Positions 24,301 to 35,600 of a stretch of DNA of 64,000 nt are shown here, in pieces; the stretch's first letter is position 1; the number at the start of each line of letters is the position of its first letter. This DNA is from Hyposmocoma kahamanoa (taxonomy: Eukaryota > Arthropoda > Insecta > Lepidoptera > Cosmopterigidae), in contig NW_020654422.1 in assembly GCF_003589595.1 (NCBI RefSeq), positions 6,426,538 through 6,490,537 on the forward strand, given 5' to 3'. The notes under the pieces were generated by a model that was given only the letters and a program-made list of their open reading frames with translations, was not told the origin of the DNA and did not search any database. A program made the position numbers and the translations under genes.

Positions 24301-27300
24301 GCAAATATTTGAATATAAACAGTATTCGTTGACGTTATTGAACAATATATAGATAATAACAGCAAGGTATTTATTTTTAGATGAGTCTCTTCGACGGAAT
24401 GCTGTTGTGGAGATCATACCTGGGGTAAAAAAAAACAATCGTGGACAAACAACGGACGAAAGCATTATATTATTGGAGCGTATAAAATCACACAAAATGT
24501 TAATAGAGGGAGAGTACACATGAAGAAAGAGGGATTTAAGGTTAATAGGACGAGGAATGGAAGAAGGAAGGAGGTCATACAAGGAGGAAGTCAATTTAGG
24601 ACATTCAAAGAAAATGTCATCAAGGGTACCTATTGTATTTACAGCATTGGAAATGAAACTATTTTTTCGGATCTAAATCGCGTATATTTGTTATTTCAAC
24701 CAAACTAACATTTCGGGCCCTTTATAGGTCCCATAGTCACGGGTGACTGAAATATACGCTTAATAAACTAGTTTCATTTCCAACGTGTAACAATCGTGAA
24801 AACCTAAGAACTAGACCGACGTATTTACAGTATTTTTCGTCTTATTGAAAAACGAACCTTATTTAAGGCTGTAATCTTCATTCTTATTCGCCTCAGGGAT
24901 TACTAACCTTCTAAAACGAAACGATACTCTTCTAACTGTTGTGACATGCATTAAGCCGCATTAAGCACCGTTTTTAGGACAACGTATCCTCGGTTTACTA
25001 CTTTACATCTCTTGAACTCTACTAGCTCTTGCCAAACACGTTCTATCAAGACGTTGGACACACTACACACACAGTCATATTTAGCGAAACACTAGTAAAT
25101 ACTTCAAAATAAACATTTTCTTGTGAAAAGACTGGGTTATTTTAATTTCTTTATTTTAGGTCTAATTAGACAAAAATCAACTGGCATCAGTTCTGACCGA
25201 GTTGCTCCCGCAAAAGACGCTTGTCTAGACAACATTGTTTCCTAGTGACTGATGAAGGCAACCCAACATTTGAAGGGACTGCTTAACACTCTAGATACCA
25301 TCAGAAACCGCTGCTTATAGGTAGACGGTTTGACTGACCGCATGCTAGAAGAAATTTTATTAAAAAAGGTGTAATTAAAAAAAAATTAAATAAGTCGACT
25401 TGTCACTACTTTAGTTCAATTCTTTTAATTTCTTACTAATACAGGTTTATGGAGCGGGTCGAGACTAATTGTGCGTTCTTGTGAATTTCGTAGTAAGCTT
25501 AAATTGAATTTTTTTATTTATTTAATATTGAGTTAATCAATGTTATGCAAAAAAAATGCATTTCGTTTCATTTCCATTTTTTTTTTTTCAAGGTTGAGAT
25601 GATTTTCCACTGTCGCGACGAAGCGAGACTAGATTGAAATTTGTATGGCAAAGTTCTCTCGTACCGCATCTTCAATGAAAATGATCTGGATTGACGAAGA
25701 TGTATGTGACGAGAATTGAAATATTTCTTGGTGTAATATGGAATAGTAGTGCTGCCGACATTGAGTGTTTATTAACTCAGCAACAGAAATACAATTCTCA
25801 CGACGCCTCGCTCACGAGGTCACATTGGCTATTAATATCAATCGCGAGATTGTGGGGTACGTACGATTTAAAATTTAAAAAGGATGGCTTTTTGCAAATA
25901 ATTTCAAAGTACCCTGCTGACGAAATTTTAAAATTTATCAACAAAGTAATTTACTCTATTGGTATTTCAATACTTTTATTTTACCATCCACAATCTCAGT
26001 GCCAGGTCGCGATGGCTATTAATATCAATCGCTAGCTCGCGAGAGCTATTAATTTAAAAAGAGATTTCAATTCTCGTCTCATCTCACCTCATCAGTGGAA
26101 AAACACCTTAAAAGTGTCCGAAATTGTTATGTTAAACGATATTAATTTACTACATTTTTAATTGTTATTCATTTAAACAAAGTTTTTTTTTTAATGGGAC
26201 AGTATGGGGAAATCCTAAAGTGTAGGAGATACCGGGAAACTGTCTTAGTAGTCATTAAGTCTTTTTTTGTGAAAACAATTTTGGCATAGTAGATTTTTTG
26301 ATCAGGCGCGAATTGCCCATAAAAAATTATAAAATAGATTTTTTTTTAGTGCTGTTCGACTCAATTTCATGTAAGGATCATTTCATTGCTGGTCATGTAA
26401 ATATACAATAAAATGTTTGACATACAAAATGAATAAAATCGACCATTTTTTTATGCTAACAGACTTAGTTACGTTTGAGGTACATTTTATTGTATTGGAG
26501 GGAAAAAATTGAGACAGCAGAATTTGGTCGAATTTAATAAAAAGTTTTTAATGAGAAATTTAGAATTTTATCTCAAAGCAAAGACAATAACGATTGCATT
26601 TGCAGTTAATTACTTCTTGCATAATTAATCTTAATAAATTACTGGGAAGTGTAGTTAAAATACTCAATCGAAAAGAGACATATTAATCTAATTTAGATTG
26701 GTATTATCACAGCAGAATTCAAAGTAGTCCGAAATATATTATTCTGATCATGCCAGATTTAAACAACTATATAGTTCATCTTACCTTGTCAGCAAATTAG
26801 CAATATTAATACGCAGTTCCATCAATTTTTCTTCACAAGTTGTATGAGCATACAGCAAAGCAGTTAACACTGGCATTATCTTCATGTACATGGCCTCATC
26901 TTCTTCTTCTGTAGTTGCTTGCAATACCAGGTTGAACTGGGTTTTAAGATTCTCACAGGCTATGGCTTGTTGACTATCCTTTAAAAAAAGCATAGGTATT
27001 AATTTTACAAAAATATTAATATACTTTACAAAGTGTTTACTTTGGTAAGAGTATAAGGAAGTCTTCAAATTAGACTCTTGTAGAAATGCTGCAGCAGCGA
27101 GTCGCGCTGCAACTACGCTTTTAAAAATTGTATGAAAATAGTAGAGGGGCCGATGCAGCGCAACACAGCGCCCTAATGTGCAATTATGTCATAATAAAAT
27201 CTAATTTACTGGTTGACTTATCCAAAATTAAACCAAATTCTACTTAATATGCAACTCCATTTCCACACCTGTATATTGCCTGAGTCATAGAATTATTTTT

Positions 27301-29091
27301 GTTTTTGACCAATTACCCTGCTTTGGTAACCAATGTAATAGTGCACTTATTATAACAATTTGAGTTATAAATGGTTTTAATACTTAAAACAAGTTATTTT
27401 GATTTGTTTTTTGTCTGATGTCATTTAAAAATATTAATTGTTAGTGTAACTGGGATATAATATATATTAACATAGATATTAGAATTGCTATCATATTGAA
27501 AAATATAATTCTGTTATGATACTAAATTCATCAATTGACACCAGCAATTAAAACTATATTAACTTGACCAAAGCCTATAAAAGGGAAAATCATGATTACT
27601 TTTATATTAATTATTTTTAAAAGTTATTCATCATAGATTATAAAACATATGATTATTACTTTCTTAATCTTGAATTTACATAATTTTAATTGGCAAAATT
27701 TGAGTTAGCATAGTGTTAATTGCTGGTGTCGTAATAATTGTTCCTATCAAAAGAAAATTAATAAAAAGCTTTACATACATTGAGGAAGTAGTGTGGGCCC
27801 CCTTCAACCAAACCACTAGTCGCACCCACAATTTCAGTCCTTGAAGCCTCCAGTAGCAATTCATTCAAGCAACTGATCAAGTAATCCATACCATGAAGCT
27901 CACACCGTATTTTTAACTTTATATCCCTTCTTAAAGCAGTTAGTATGAACAGTAGCTTCATGTCATAAAGCATTATGTCTTCTTTAAAAGGAATGTCTTT
28001 GTACACTCTCATTCTAGCCACAAGGCCTTGAGCAATGCTGGTGTGCGCACACAAAGCCCTAGCTACTTCACTGTTAAAAGCAATGTTGCAAAGGCATTTC
28101 AGGGCTTCCATTGCTACATCCTTATTAGGTATGTTAATGATTGGCACTGCGGACTCTTCATCAAGCACTTCAAAGTTATACAGTCCAGCTCTTTCAATTA
28201 ATACAGTGATCCATTTCTCAGTGATCAAATTTTCCAGGCCTTCTTTATCACGGCTACAACAAATTTGTTAAGCTTACACTCTTGTGTCAATCCAAAACAC
28301 TTCTTGTATGTATCTTATATACTATTTATCTAAAATATATAAACTGTACAATTTTTTAGGTAATTAGGTAAAACCCACCTATTTATACCTATTACCAACT
28401 TACCTATTTCTGCCGCCAAGCAGTATACGTCTATATAGTAATACGTCTTTTGAGACAGTAATGTCATTACTGTTCCAGTTTTGAAGGGTAGACATGCTGG
28501 TGAAATTACAGGCACATGGGACTTGTCAACTTGTCTCAGGGTGACGGGTGCAGTGGTAGTGCTCCTCAGATCTTCGCACTTTAAAGCTCTGAGTGGCACT
28601 GCAACTGTTACAGACAGGCATGTAACTCACCGTCAGACGCACAACATGTTCGTCCCGTCACTTGATATTATAAAAAAATTATAATAATAATCTTGTACTT
28701 ACACTAATTTCATTTTAATATACTTTACGTGCTCAAGTTGTTACCTAGGTATGTTTAAAAAAAATTATTACCTCAATACTCTAACAGACGCTAAGGACAG
28801 CGCATGAACTGGAGCAGCGTCAGGGTTTTGCAATTGCTGGAATAGCGCCGTCCACAGCAACGCTCGACTATTCTCAGATAAATTAGGAAACGAGAACACG
28901 TTCTCATTCTGAAAAAGTATTAAATCTGTACTTTATTATATTCCACTACAAAAACAATAATAAAATCACGGACACGACAATATTTTATTGTATGTATGTA
29001 TGCTTACATTTTTCAGAAATCGTTGCAAAATATCGGACACTTGTTCCATATTGTTTGGATCGCTGAGAATTCCAATTTCTTCTTCGTCCAT
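18319..29091 (-). CDS. ric8a: Ric8 / synembryn, G-alpha chaperone and exchange factor (8 exons, 547 aa)
   Basis: Exons, 5' to 3': 29091-29008, 28908-28772, 28253-27779, 26978-26785, 23506-23368, 22177-21934, 20744-20530, 18474-18319. They sum to 1644 nt with stop, with consistent phases and GT/AG borders. The protein begins MDEEEIGILSDP. Armadillo-like helices run through most of the length, for example KCLCNIAFN and LRRDIKLKIRCEL in exon 3. Exon 6 holds REQRKYLRQVVLPPLRDVHR, and the conserved KYTGFGNAAG follows at the exon 6/7 junction. An acidic Ser/Asp stretch (SSSSDDSDTDEYL) comes next and resembles the family's CK2-phosphorylated segment. The C-terminal NPFEGMSEEQ-KEYEAMKLVN motif is typical of Ric8. 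Family members fold nascent G-alpha subunits in the cytoplasm and act as a non-receptor exchange factor; in flies Ric8 is needed for asymmetric division. Introns carry several MITEs. Orthology to Ric8A rather than Ric8B is assumed because insects have one gene. Confidence 0.95.
18838..19562. mobile_element. Inverted-repeat DNA element in Ric8 intron 7
   Basis: The ends are inverted: GACACATAATTCGAGCCACC at the left, complement GGTGGCTCGAATTATGTGTC at the right, with an outer ACACT/AGTGT pair. The 725-bp interior has no transposase but contains a copy of the TAGTTTCATTTCC repeat near 18935-19015 and several GTCCGGC motifs. Confidence 0.7.
20440..20519. repeat. TAGTTTCATTTCC-family repeat abutting Ric8 exon 7
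   Basis: Contains TAGATCCGAAAAAATATACT, TAGTTTCATTTCCAATGTGT and GCGAAAATCTAAAAACTG. It matches copies at 18935, 24640 and 46008. It ends about 10 bases from the exon 7 splice donor (exon edge at 20530). Confidence 0.65.
21212..21380. mobile_element. Short GC-rich MITE
   Basis: Terminal inverted repeats TAAGGGTGCGTACAGA and TCTGTACGCACCCTTA, with a CGC-rich interior (ACGCGCTGCATAGCAG, GCGCATTTGCGACGCATTCG). It lies in Ric8 intron 6. No target duplication was recognised. Confidence 0.7.
21690..21735 (-). mobile_element. RTE-type LINE tail fragment
   Basis: GTTCCACTGCTCGGCACGGA followed by CCTCCTC is a diverged reverse complement of the GAGGAGGCC...GTGCCCAGCAGTGG tail seen at 3150. Only the tail remains. 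Confidence 0.55.
22290..22420. repeat. TTCAAATTAGAC-family short repeat, copy 2
   Basis: CTCTAAGTGGCGCAATTGTG begins a GC-rich segment ending GCATCTAATTTGAACG, an inverted version of the family's terminal TTCAAATTAGA. It lies in Ric8 intron 5. Confidence 0.4.
22755..22805 (+). repeat. tRNA-like SINE remnant
   Basis: GAGGTCCGCAGGTCCG then TAGTTCGAATCCGGCGGGAT, a B-box-like motif with tRNA-like 3' flank. Too short and decayed to be a gene. Confidence 0.4.
23163..23193. repeat. CA/CG simple repeat
   Basis: Imperfect GCACGCACGCACACACGCAC tract in Ric8 intron 5. Confidence 0.75.
24066..24255. mobile_element. 190-bp foldback (palindromic) element
   Basis: Left arm starts TTGAATTATACC and right arm ends GGTATAATTCAA. 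The arms pair along their length, with GGCACTAGTTTATCCC opposite GGGATAAACTAGTGCTGCC near the centre at about 24160. GGTAT motifs recur throughout. No coding content; it lies in Ric8 intron 4. Confidence 0.8.
24640..24815. repeat. TAGTTTCATTTCC-family repeat, longer copy
   Basis: AACTATTTTTTCGGATCTAA at the left and CTAGTTTCATTTCCAACGTG, GTGAAAACCTAAGAACTAGA at the right. The left part is an inverted form of the TTTAAATCxGGAAAAATAGTTTC motif, so this is probably an inverted-repeat element with a short interior. Confidence 0.6.
25588..26112. mobile_element. Possible inverted-repeat element in Ric8 intron 4
   Basis: AAGGTTGAGATGATTTTCCACTG-like left end and CAGTGGAAAAACACCTTA right end pair imperfectly. 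The interior has GGCTATTAATATCAATCGC twice (near 25829 and 26012). The ends are weak, so the limits are approximate. Confidence 0.4.
27060..27185. repeat. TTCAAATTAGAC-family short repeat, copy 3
   Basis: Begins CTTCAAATTAGACTCTTGTA, then AATGCTGCAGCAGCGAGTCG and TTGTATGAAAATAGTAG. Similar in order to copy 1 at 8335. It lies in Ric8 intron 3, close to exon 4. Confidence 0.5.
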
Positions 29092-30419
29092 GGCGTTTTT
29101 TGCGAGGCTCTAAAACCTCTTTAATTAATCAAATCCTATTATACGACTCCTTAATTTAACAACACACTCGTCCTACTCGCTCGCTATTTATAAATTTATG
29201 AATTTAACAACTCAACTGTCAATAAATGTATGTCAATGTCCCTTTTATTTATTTTTTTATTAAGTTTTTTGGCGTGGATACGTCTTTTGAGCCAGATCTT
29301 CATAGTTTTTGCAACTGCATAAATATTTTATGAGTAATTTCACCTAAGGTTTTATTGGCCTAAATAATAATTAGATTTGACAGATTTATCTTGTATTACG
29401 ATTTTATTTCATAAAATTATATTGAACACAAAATAGGTACTTTCATTTACAACGCCGTATGTGAAACTCGAAAATATTAAATAATATAAAAAAATCGCAA
29501 CACCCCCCTGTGGAGCCCCCTAATTCAGCGTTAAGCGAACCACTGGCAGTGTGGTGGGTATTTTTAAGGCCCTACCTATAGATATAGAAAAAAAGGGGAG
29601 ACATGGTATGGGGGCGTGGTCTGTGACCATATCGAGGTGCCACGCATCAAACATCGCCACATATTGATAAGGCGATCGTTGTACAAGATCTCTCGCAAAA
29701 CGTGAAAATGCCAAGTTGTAGCGATACACCTTGTAAAAATTGGAGTGAAAACAAAAATTTTAAAACCAGCGAGATAACATTCCACCGGCTATTTGCATTT
29801 TTAGTTACTATTTCTATTATTATTCAATGTTTTCTTTTTGTGTCCGTAGAAATTTCTAGACTCAAATATAGTGATGTTCATTTACGAAGACTGATGTTTA
29901 TCGACAATAAATTTTTACTGAAATATTTGAATTTCTTACTATAATTTTTGTAATTAAAGTCCCTAAAATATCGAAGCGAAAAGCATTCACGTTAAATTGA
30001 TTTCTTTTATTTTATTATTATTATTATTATTACTAAACATTTTATTTCGAGTAACTTTAACACAACTCATATTTCGGACAACCGTTTCAATTTCATTTCA
30101 ATTTGGATGTTGCTGATGCTTGAAGAAAAATTTATGTGTTTTAGATATTTAAATTGGTGGTGGTAACCCGTGGTAACGTATTTTTATATTATTCTTATAA
30201 AACTGACACTGGTCCAAGCCTAGTGGCCGCCATTAAGAAAATAATAATAATTTATATTAATATATTAATTTAATAATACACCAGTACCAGTGTAGATAAA
30301 GTATAAAAAATTGAATATTTTTTTAATATTAAAAACAGCCACATGGTTTTCAACTATCGATTAGGTAGGACCACATCACTCGTTGAGTAGCGTCAGTTTA
30401 AGGTTAAAGGTTAACAATT

Positions 30420-30860
30420 CACGGAGCTGCGGAATCTAACCGCGCCCGCCGGTGCTGCTAGACAGCGGTTTTATTTCAATACTTACGACCCTGCAAGTTT
30501 GTGCGGACATGTAGCTGCCGCGGTTGCGGGCACGAAACCGTTGCGATTGCGGAACGAACCGCGAAGTTAGTAGGAGCTAATTGCAAGTCGCGCGGTTAAT
30601 AGAGAACTTACCCTGCGTGCGCCTGCACCACAATGCGCCTGAACCGACCGCCAAAGTGTGCGGGCGACGACGGCCGCCAAGCGCGCTGGTCATCGTGTCC
30701 TGCGCGGTTCTACTAGTACCCCACCGCGGCAACCGCGAGCAACCGTCACCACTACAGGCGTAAAACGCGCCGTGAAATGTGCTACTAATTTTATATACTT
30801 AACTGTTACATTCTACAGATGCCGCGGTCCCGCGGCAGACGCGGGTAAAAACCGCTCCGT
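30420..30860. other. GC-rich, CpG-dense segment
   Basis: It stands out from its AT-rich surroundings, with repeated CCGCGGTTGCGGGC / ACCGCGGCAACCGCGAGC-like motifs that pair as inverted repeats. CACGGAGC at the left and GCTCCGTG at the right could be element ends. A degenerate MITE is more likely than a promoter island, but neither is proven. Confidence 0.35.
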
Positions 30861-31024
30861 GAGTTCTTAGTGTAACGATTAATGAGTTTCAGCGCCATCT
30901 AACGTGTAATAGTTAGCTATTATATACTAGTAGTATTTTTACTAAAACGCCACCTGTTGGTGAATGGCTGAGCCAGGATGAATAAAATACTGAAATATTG
31001 TAATATATCTCTTATACAAGTGAA

Positions 31025-31175
31025 TGTAAGTTTAATTTTGTTAAATTTGAAGAAAATTATTCCACCTCTACTAAGGGATGTCTCGGTTTTGCGCAATTTC
31101 CCGTAACCGATTTCTATAAAACTTGGCAAATAGTAGATGTAATTCCACGAACTTTTGAGGTCGGTTTTTTTAAAA
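31025..31175 (+). repeat. Lepidopteran interspersed repeat (AACCGACTTC family), copy 4 (3' half)
   Basis: AAATTTGAAGAAAATTATTC, CCACCTCTA, TATAAAACTTGGCAAATAG and TTTTGAGGTCGGTTTTTTTA match the 3' half of copies 2 and 3. Confidence 0.65.
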
Positions 31176-31179
31176 TACG

Positions 31180-31465
31180 TAACTTCATTTTGGTCCAAAG
31201 TACATACATTCGCCTGAAATATTCGGTGAACGTCATTGTACTACCAATGTACTGGAAGCTTTCTTCGGCCGTGTACTCGCGCAGATTGACTCCTGCAGCA
31301 TGCCCTTCTGGCGGAAAACTCTCGTAGCAACCTGAGCCGATGTCCAGGGCCACCTGGACGCCCTTAGACACGGTACTTAATTTTTTTATGAATTGAGAGC
31401 CTTCAGTTCGCCCTTTTGTTTGGTGATGCTACAAGGCCGTCAGCGGCCAACAGCGAAATGTCCTT
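31180..31465 (-). other. Unidentified open segment (possible exon or coding repeat)
   Basis: The minus strand carries an open stretch with non-random composition (GVQVALDIGSGCYESFPPEG, then HAAGVNLREYTAEESFQYIG, and onward to TFTEYFRRMY), ending about where the LEP repeat begins. Upstream on the same strand a second short frame reads MKDISLLAADGLVASPNKRA before a stop. I recognise no family. It could be an exon of an unlisted gene, a processed fragment or part of an unrecognised repeat. Confidence 0.3.
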
Positions 31466-31987
31466 CATAAAAAAAACACTGCAGCATAAAAACTGGCACT
31501 AGAACCTTCGAATCTTTTGTTTGTGGACAAAGAAAGACTGATCAGACATAATCCAGAGCATTTCAAATTTTAAACCAACCCTACGCAGGTGAATAAGAAC
31601 AGTCCTCTAAGTGTTATGTTTGATGTGCACTTGATTGTGCTGAAATTTACAATGTGGTGCGAGAATCCAGTTATACCGTCTGGCAATCCGATTTCTGATT
31701 GTTACGTTGTCACACGTGGGTCTGCTGAAATCAATGATCTTACATCCTTTGTTTGGTTGCAATCAGTTGCATTAGGTATAGAAGTTTATTTTATGCCTTA
31801 TTTGAATTGATCAGTCTACAGACCACATAATGGATCAGTAATTTTATAACAATGTTAAGCAGTGCAGCTCATTGTCGGTCGCTGCGCATGAATTAATATC
31901 TTGTAGCCAATGCCACCTTAAAAAAAATACTTACGTAACATGCAGTATGACCAGTTGTGGCAGATTTATGCCACTTGGGCAGATTTT

Positions 31988-32153
31988 GGGTCGTATTGTA
32001 GAACTCTACTTAATGCTCAAGTCGGGACTTGAGTAGGATTTCAAGCACTATTAATCAGAATCAAGTCCTTGCCATTTGGGTCGTATTTCCAGTGCTTGAA
32101 ATCATACTCAAGTCCTGACTTGAGCATTGAGTAGGGTTCCTGGAATACGACCC
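31988..32153. mobile_element. ACTCAAG-family palindromic MITE, copy 1
   Basis: Left end GGGTCGTATT, right end AATACGACCC. The interior is repeated ACTCAAGTC / GACTTGAG in both directions, so nearly the whole element can fold. Matches copies at 33908 and 56221. Confidence 0.75.
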
Positions 32154-32226
32154 TTAGCTACTTAATTTTCTTGACGTTTATTTGTGAGAGGATATTCTCA
32201 CAAATGAACGTCAATAAAACTAAGCA
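32151..32226. repeat. Hairpin abutting the MITE
   Basis: TTGACGTTTATTTGTGAGAG pairs with CTCACAAATGAACGTCAA around a GATATT centre; the outer CTTAG...CTAAG bases also pair. Probably another foldback element inserted beside the MITE. Confidence 0.6.
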
Positions 32227-32674
32227 GATTCTTAAATCATGTAGGTGTCTTCAATCTTAACAGTGAAATAAGGTATTAAGGAACATGGAGAAGAATACAC
32301 CGTCTCTTATAAACCATTGATAGAATAATTTCTTTATCATCTTTTTAATTCGATGATTATTAGCATTATTATTTTGAGACATAAAGTTTGAGTCTAATGA
32401 TAATTAATTTAATACATGCTAAGTATGTTACGCTTTAAGTTGTGAAAATACGGTTTTGTTTCTCATTCCAATTCCAATGTTTGACGTATTTTAGGCATTC
32501 TCAGAATTGTATGGCAGATTCCGGCTGATTTTCAGCCAGTATAGGGCAGATTATCTATTTTCCTAATGGTCACACTGGTGACATGACAGCTGATTGACTT
32601 TTTGTAAATAGGAAATCGTGCATATATAGTTCAATAATACTATTAAAATTATTTTACGTTAATTTGGCCTAAAA

Positions 32675-35600
32675 ATGGCTCCTGTAGCATTAACAGGCCA
32701 AATTGCCACTAAACTTTTACGTACGTATCATTTATTTACTTATAAAAAAAGCTTCAACGCTTGTTGACTCTTACATAATTTCATAGCAAAAATAAGGTTG
32801 TTTTTCCCGAAGGCTTTTGATAAGGTTGTATTAATTGTAATATTTTTAAAATCGGTGTTTTGGTTTTTAGCAAAAAGTGGATGTGCGAGCATATTGTACA
32901 TAAAATCAGCTCAGTACAGTAGTGATGGGTCGCCAAATCTGGCTGCATATAAGCGAGGTACAGGCGGCCGCAGTAGCTTCAATGGAGTTGTTGCTACGGT
33001 ATTTGGCTGCACAGGGTTTGTGGGCCGCTATGTATGCAACAAACTGGGCAAGATAGGCACCCAGGTTGGTGAACTCTAGTTATTCACATCAGTCAGAGCT
33101 CTGCTGATGAATATTATTGTGGTACAGCCTCCCATAATATACAGGAAGAATAATTTAATTGTTTTCTGTAATAGCAACACTATCCTCAAGTGTATTAATT
33201 TATTATTAATTGGAAATGGATATGGAGATCTCATAAATGTTTGCCTAATATTTAAACCCCACTTTCAAACCATTTTCAGACAATTATTACATGTGGTATT
33301 AATTATATGATCCCTTTTCAATATTGCAGCTAATTTTACCATACAGAAATGATTTCTATGAGGCCAGCAGGTTAAAAGTTGTTGGAGACCTTGGCCAGGT
33401 GCTCTTCACCCCTTTTGACCTCCGTGATGATGAGTCCATTGCAAAGGCCTGTCGTTACTCTAATGTTGTTATTAACTTAATTGGCCGTGATTATGAAACC
33501 AAGAACTTCAAGTACATGGATGTGCATGCCGTTGGGCCAAGGCGTATTGCAAGGTAATATATTAGATGACATTGATGTTAACCTGTCGCACATTCGCAAA
33601 CAATTTTTAGAGACACAGTTTCCATAATGATTTTGATACTGTAGCGTCTTTAAGCTACTTGGTATCTCTAACACACTGCTGTTTTATTAGATAAATTTTT
33701 TACCAAAATAGAATGTGACAGATCAATAATCTAAATAGGTCTGTACAATTCCTTATTGCCCAGAACACAATGTAACTAAGATCAACAAAATAATTTTAAG
33801 ATTCAACCATACTAAGCAGAATTGCTGTGCAACACAGTGTTGCAACCTCCACTGCATCATAGTGCATATTGCTCATAGTATTTCTGAATTATAATCATAA
33901 TAATCTGTGGGTCGTATTCCCGAACTCTACTCAATACTCAAGTCAGGACATGAGTATTGCAGTGAGCACTGAAAATCATACTCAAGCCCTTGACATTAGG
34001 GTTGTATTTCCAGTGCTTCAAATCATACTCAAGTCTGCTCAAATCCTGACTTGAGCATTGAGTAGAGTAATGGAATTCGACCCTGCAACAATTTAGCAAT
34101 TCCCTGGCTCCTAAATTTAGAAAACTTTTATCTTAGGAGTCAGTAGTCCATCATCAACACTATAATTTTTTAGGTACTTAGAACCATAGATAAATGTTAA
34201 TTTAAAATTTTGTAAAATTGCAAATGCAATGTGTCTATATTTGAGTGACTGTGTGAATTATTTAGATAGACCGATAAAAAATTTGTTTACTTCAATGACA
34301 GCTTATTTACATTGGATCTACTAAAACTACCACCATAATTATTATTATATTGAACCACTAAAAATATAAAATTTTTATAACGAAAGGAACATACACATAT
34401 AACTAATTAAACTAAATAGTTTTGGAAGTCATGGCAGTGAAAAGTTGCTGGCACACCAAAAATGTTGCAGTTTTCTATGATATTCTGCTATGCTGGTATT
34501 CTGCTAAAACCATGTTTAAAGAGACGCCACTCATCATTTCATCAATACATTTAATAAAGCTAAAAACTAACATTATATTAACACTGATACTTGTTTTGCA
34601 CATGTAGTTGCATATGCAGAAGTAACTGAATAGAAGTTATAAATGAATTTATTACACATTAATTAAAGGATTTCATAATTTAGAATTGCACGGGAGATGG
34701 GAGTTGAGCGTTTCATTCACGTATCCTACTTGAACCAAGCTGAGAATCCCCCGATTCTTGTCAGAAGGTCCCCATCCATGTACAAAGTAAGCAAATTTAT
34801 GGGAGAATGTGCAGTGCGAGAGGAGTTTCCAACTGCTACTGTCATACGTGCTTCAGATATCTATGGGTCAGAAGATCGGTTTATCAGGTGAGATAATAAT
34901 TGTATCCCAATGTATTAATACAGCACAATATAATAAGAGCCATTATAAGTATATAATATATATATCGATATAGCACAGAGGTTCCCAGACTTTTTCTCTT
35001 AGACCACTTTCAAAATTTAGCTGGTTCCAGTGGACCCCCTGCAGCTATATTTGTACCATATTCCATATCCATATTTTTTGCCACGCGAACTTAGAACCCC
35101 GTCGAGTCTCCCGTGGCCTCCGGGGGTCCGCCTGGACCACTTTGGGAACCAAGGATATAGCAGAATATTTAAGATATTATGTCCCACAACTAGACATACT
35201 TTTGGAGAAAAATACTTGATAAGCATAATTATATAAGTACTAAAATGAGCCAGGTAATCCTGGTTGGTGTGAGATGGTTTGTAAATATATTGATGTGGAA
35301 TTTTTATAAAATATCTGACTATTTTTGTAATCTAGTTAATTGTGTCTAATACCAAGGTGGTACTTTCAATTGCACAATTTGCACATCCGTGCATTCATTT
35401 TGGTGGTTTGTGGATAGGAAAAGGCTCTTATTACACTAATGTGTGACTGGCAGAGGCTCTTTTGACTCAAATATAAATGGAGACAAGATGTATCTGACAT
35501 CGATACCAAGCAACTAGGGGACAAAGACTCGACTTGCGGTAATAAGAGCGGGGTTAGTGATGTAAGTAGCGGAGACGACGACAGCTTTAGAACTGTGAAG

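Larger units (their letters stand above)
29092..32674. other. Divergent intergenic region between Ric8 and NDUFA9
   Basis: It should hold both promoters; no clear TATA box or initiator stands out. Contents seen: an ATT-rich simple repeat near 30011-30034, the GC-rich segment at 30420-30860, LEP repeat copy 4, the unexplained open segment at 31180-31465, one copy of the ACTCAAG MITE and a small hairpin. Confidence 0.6.

Noticed and set aside
32871..33072. Reading NDUFA9 exon 2 straight on to the stop after GTQVGEL.
   Set aside because: A GT donor after CAG at 33064 joins in phase to the conserved [15 protein letters not shown] exon.
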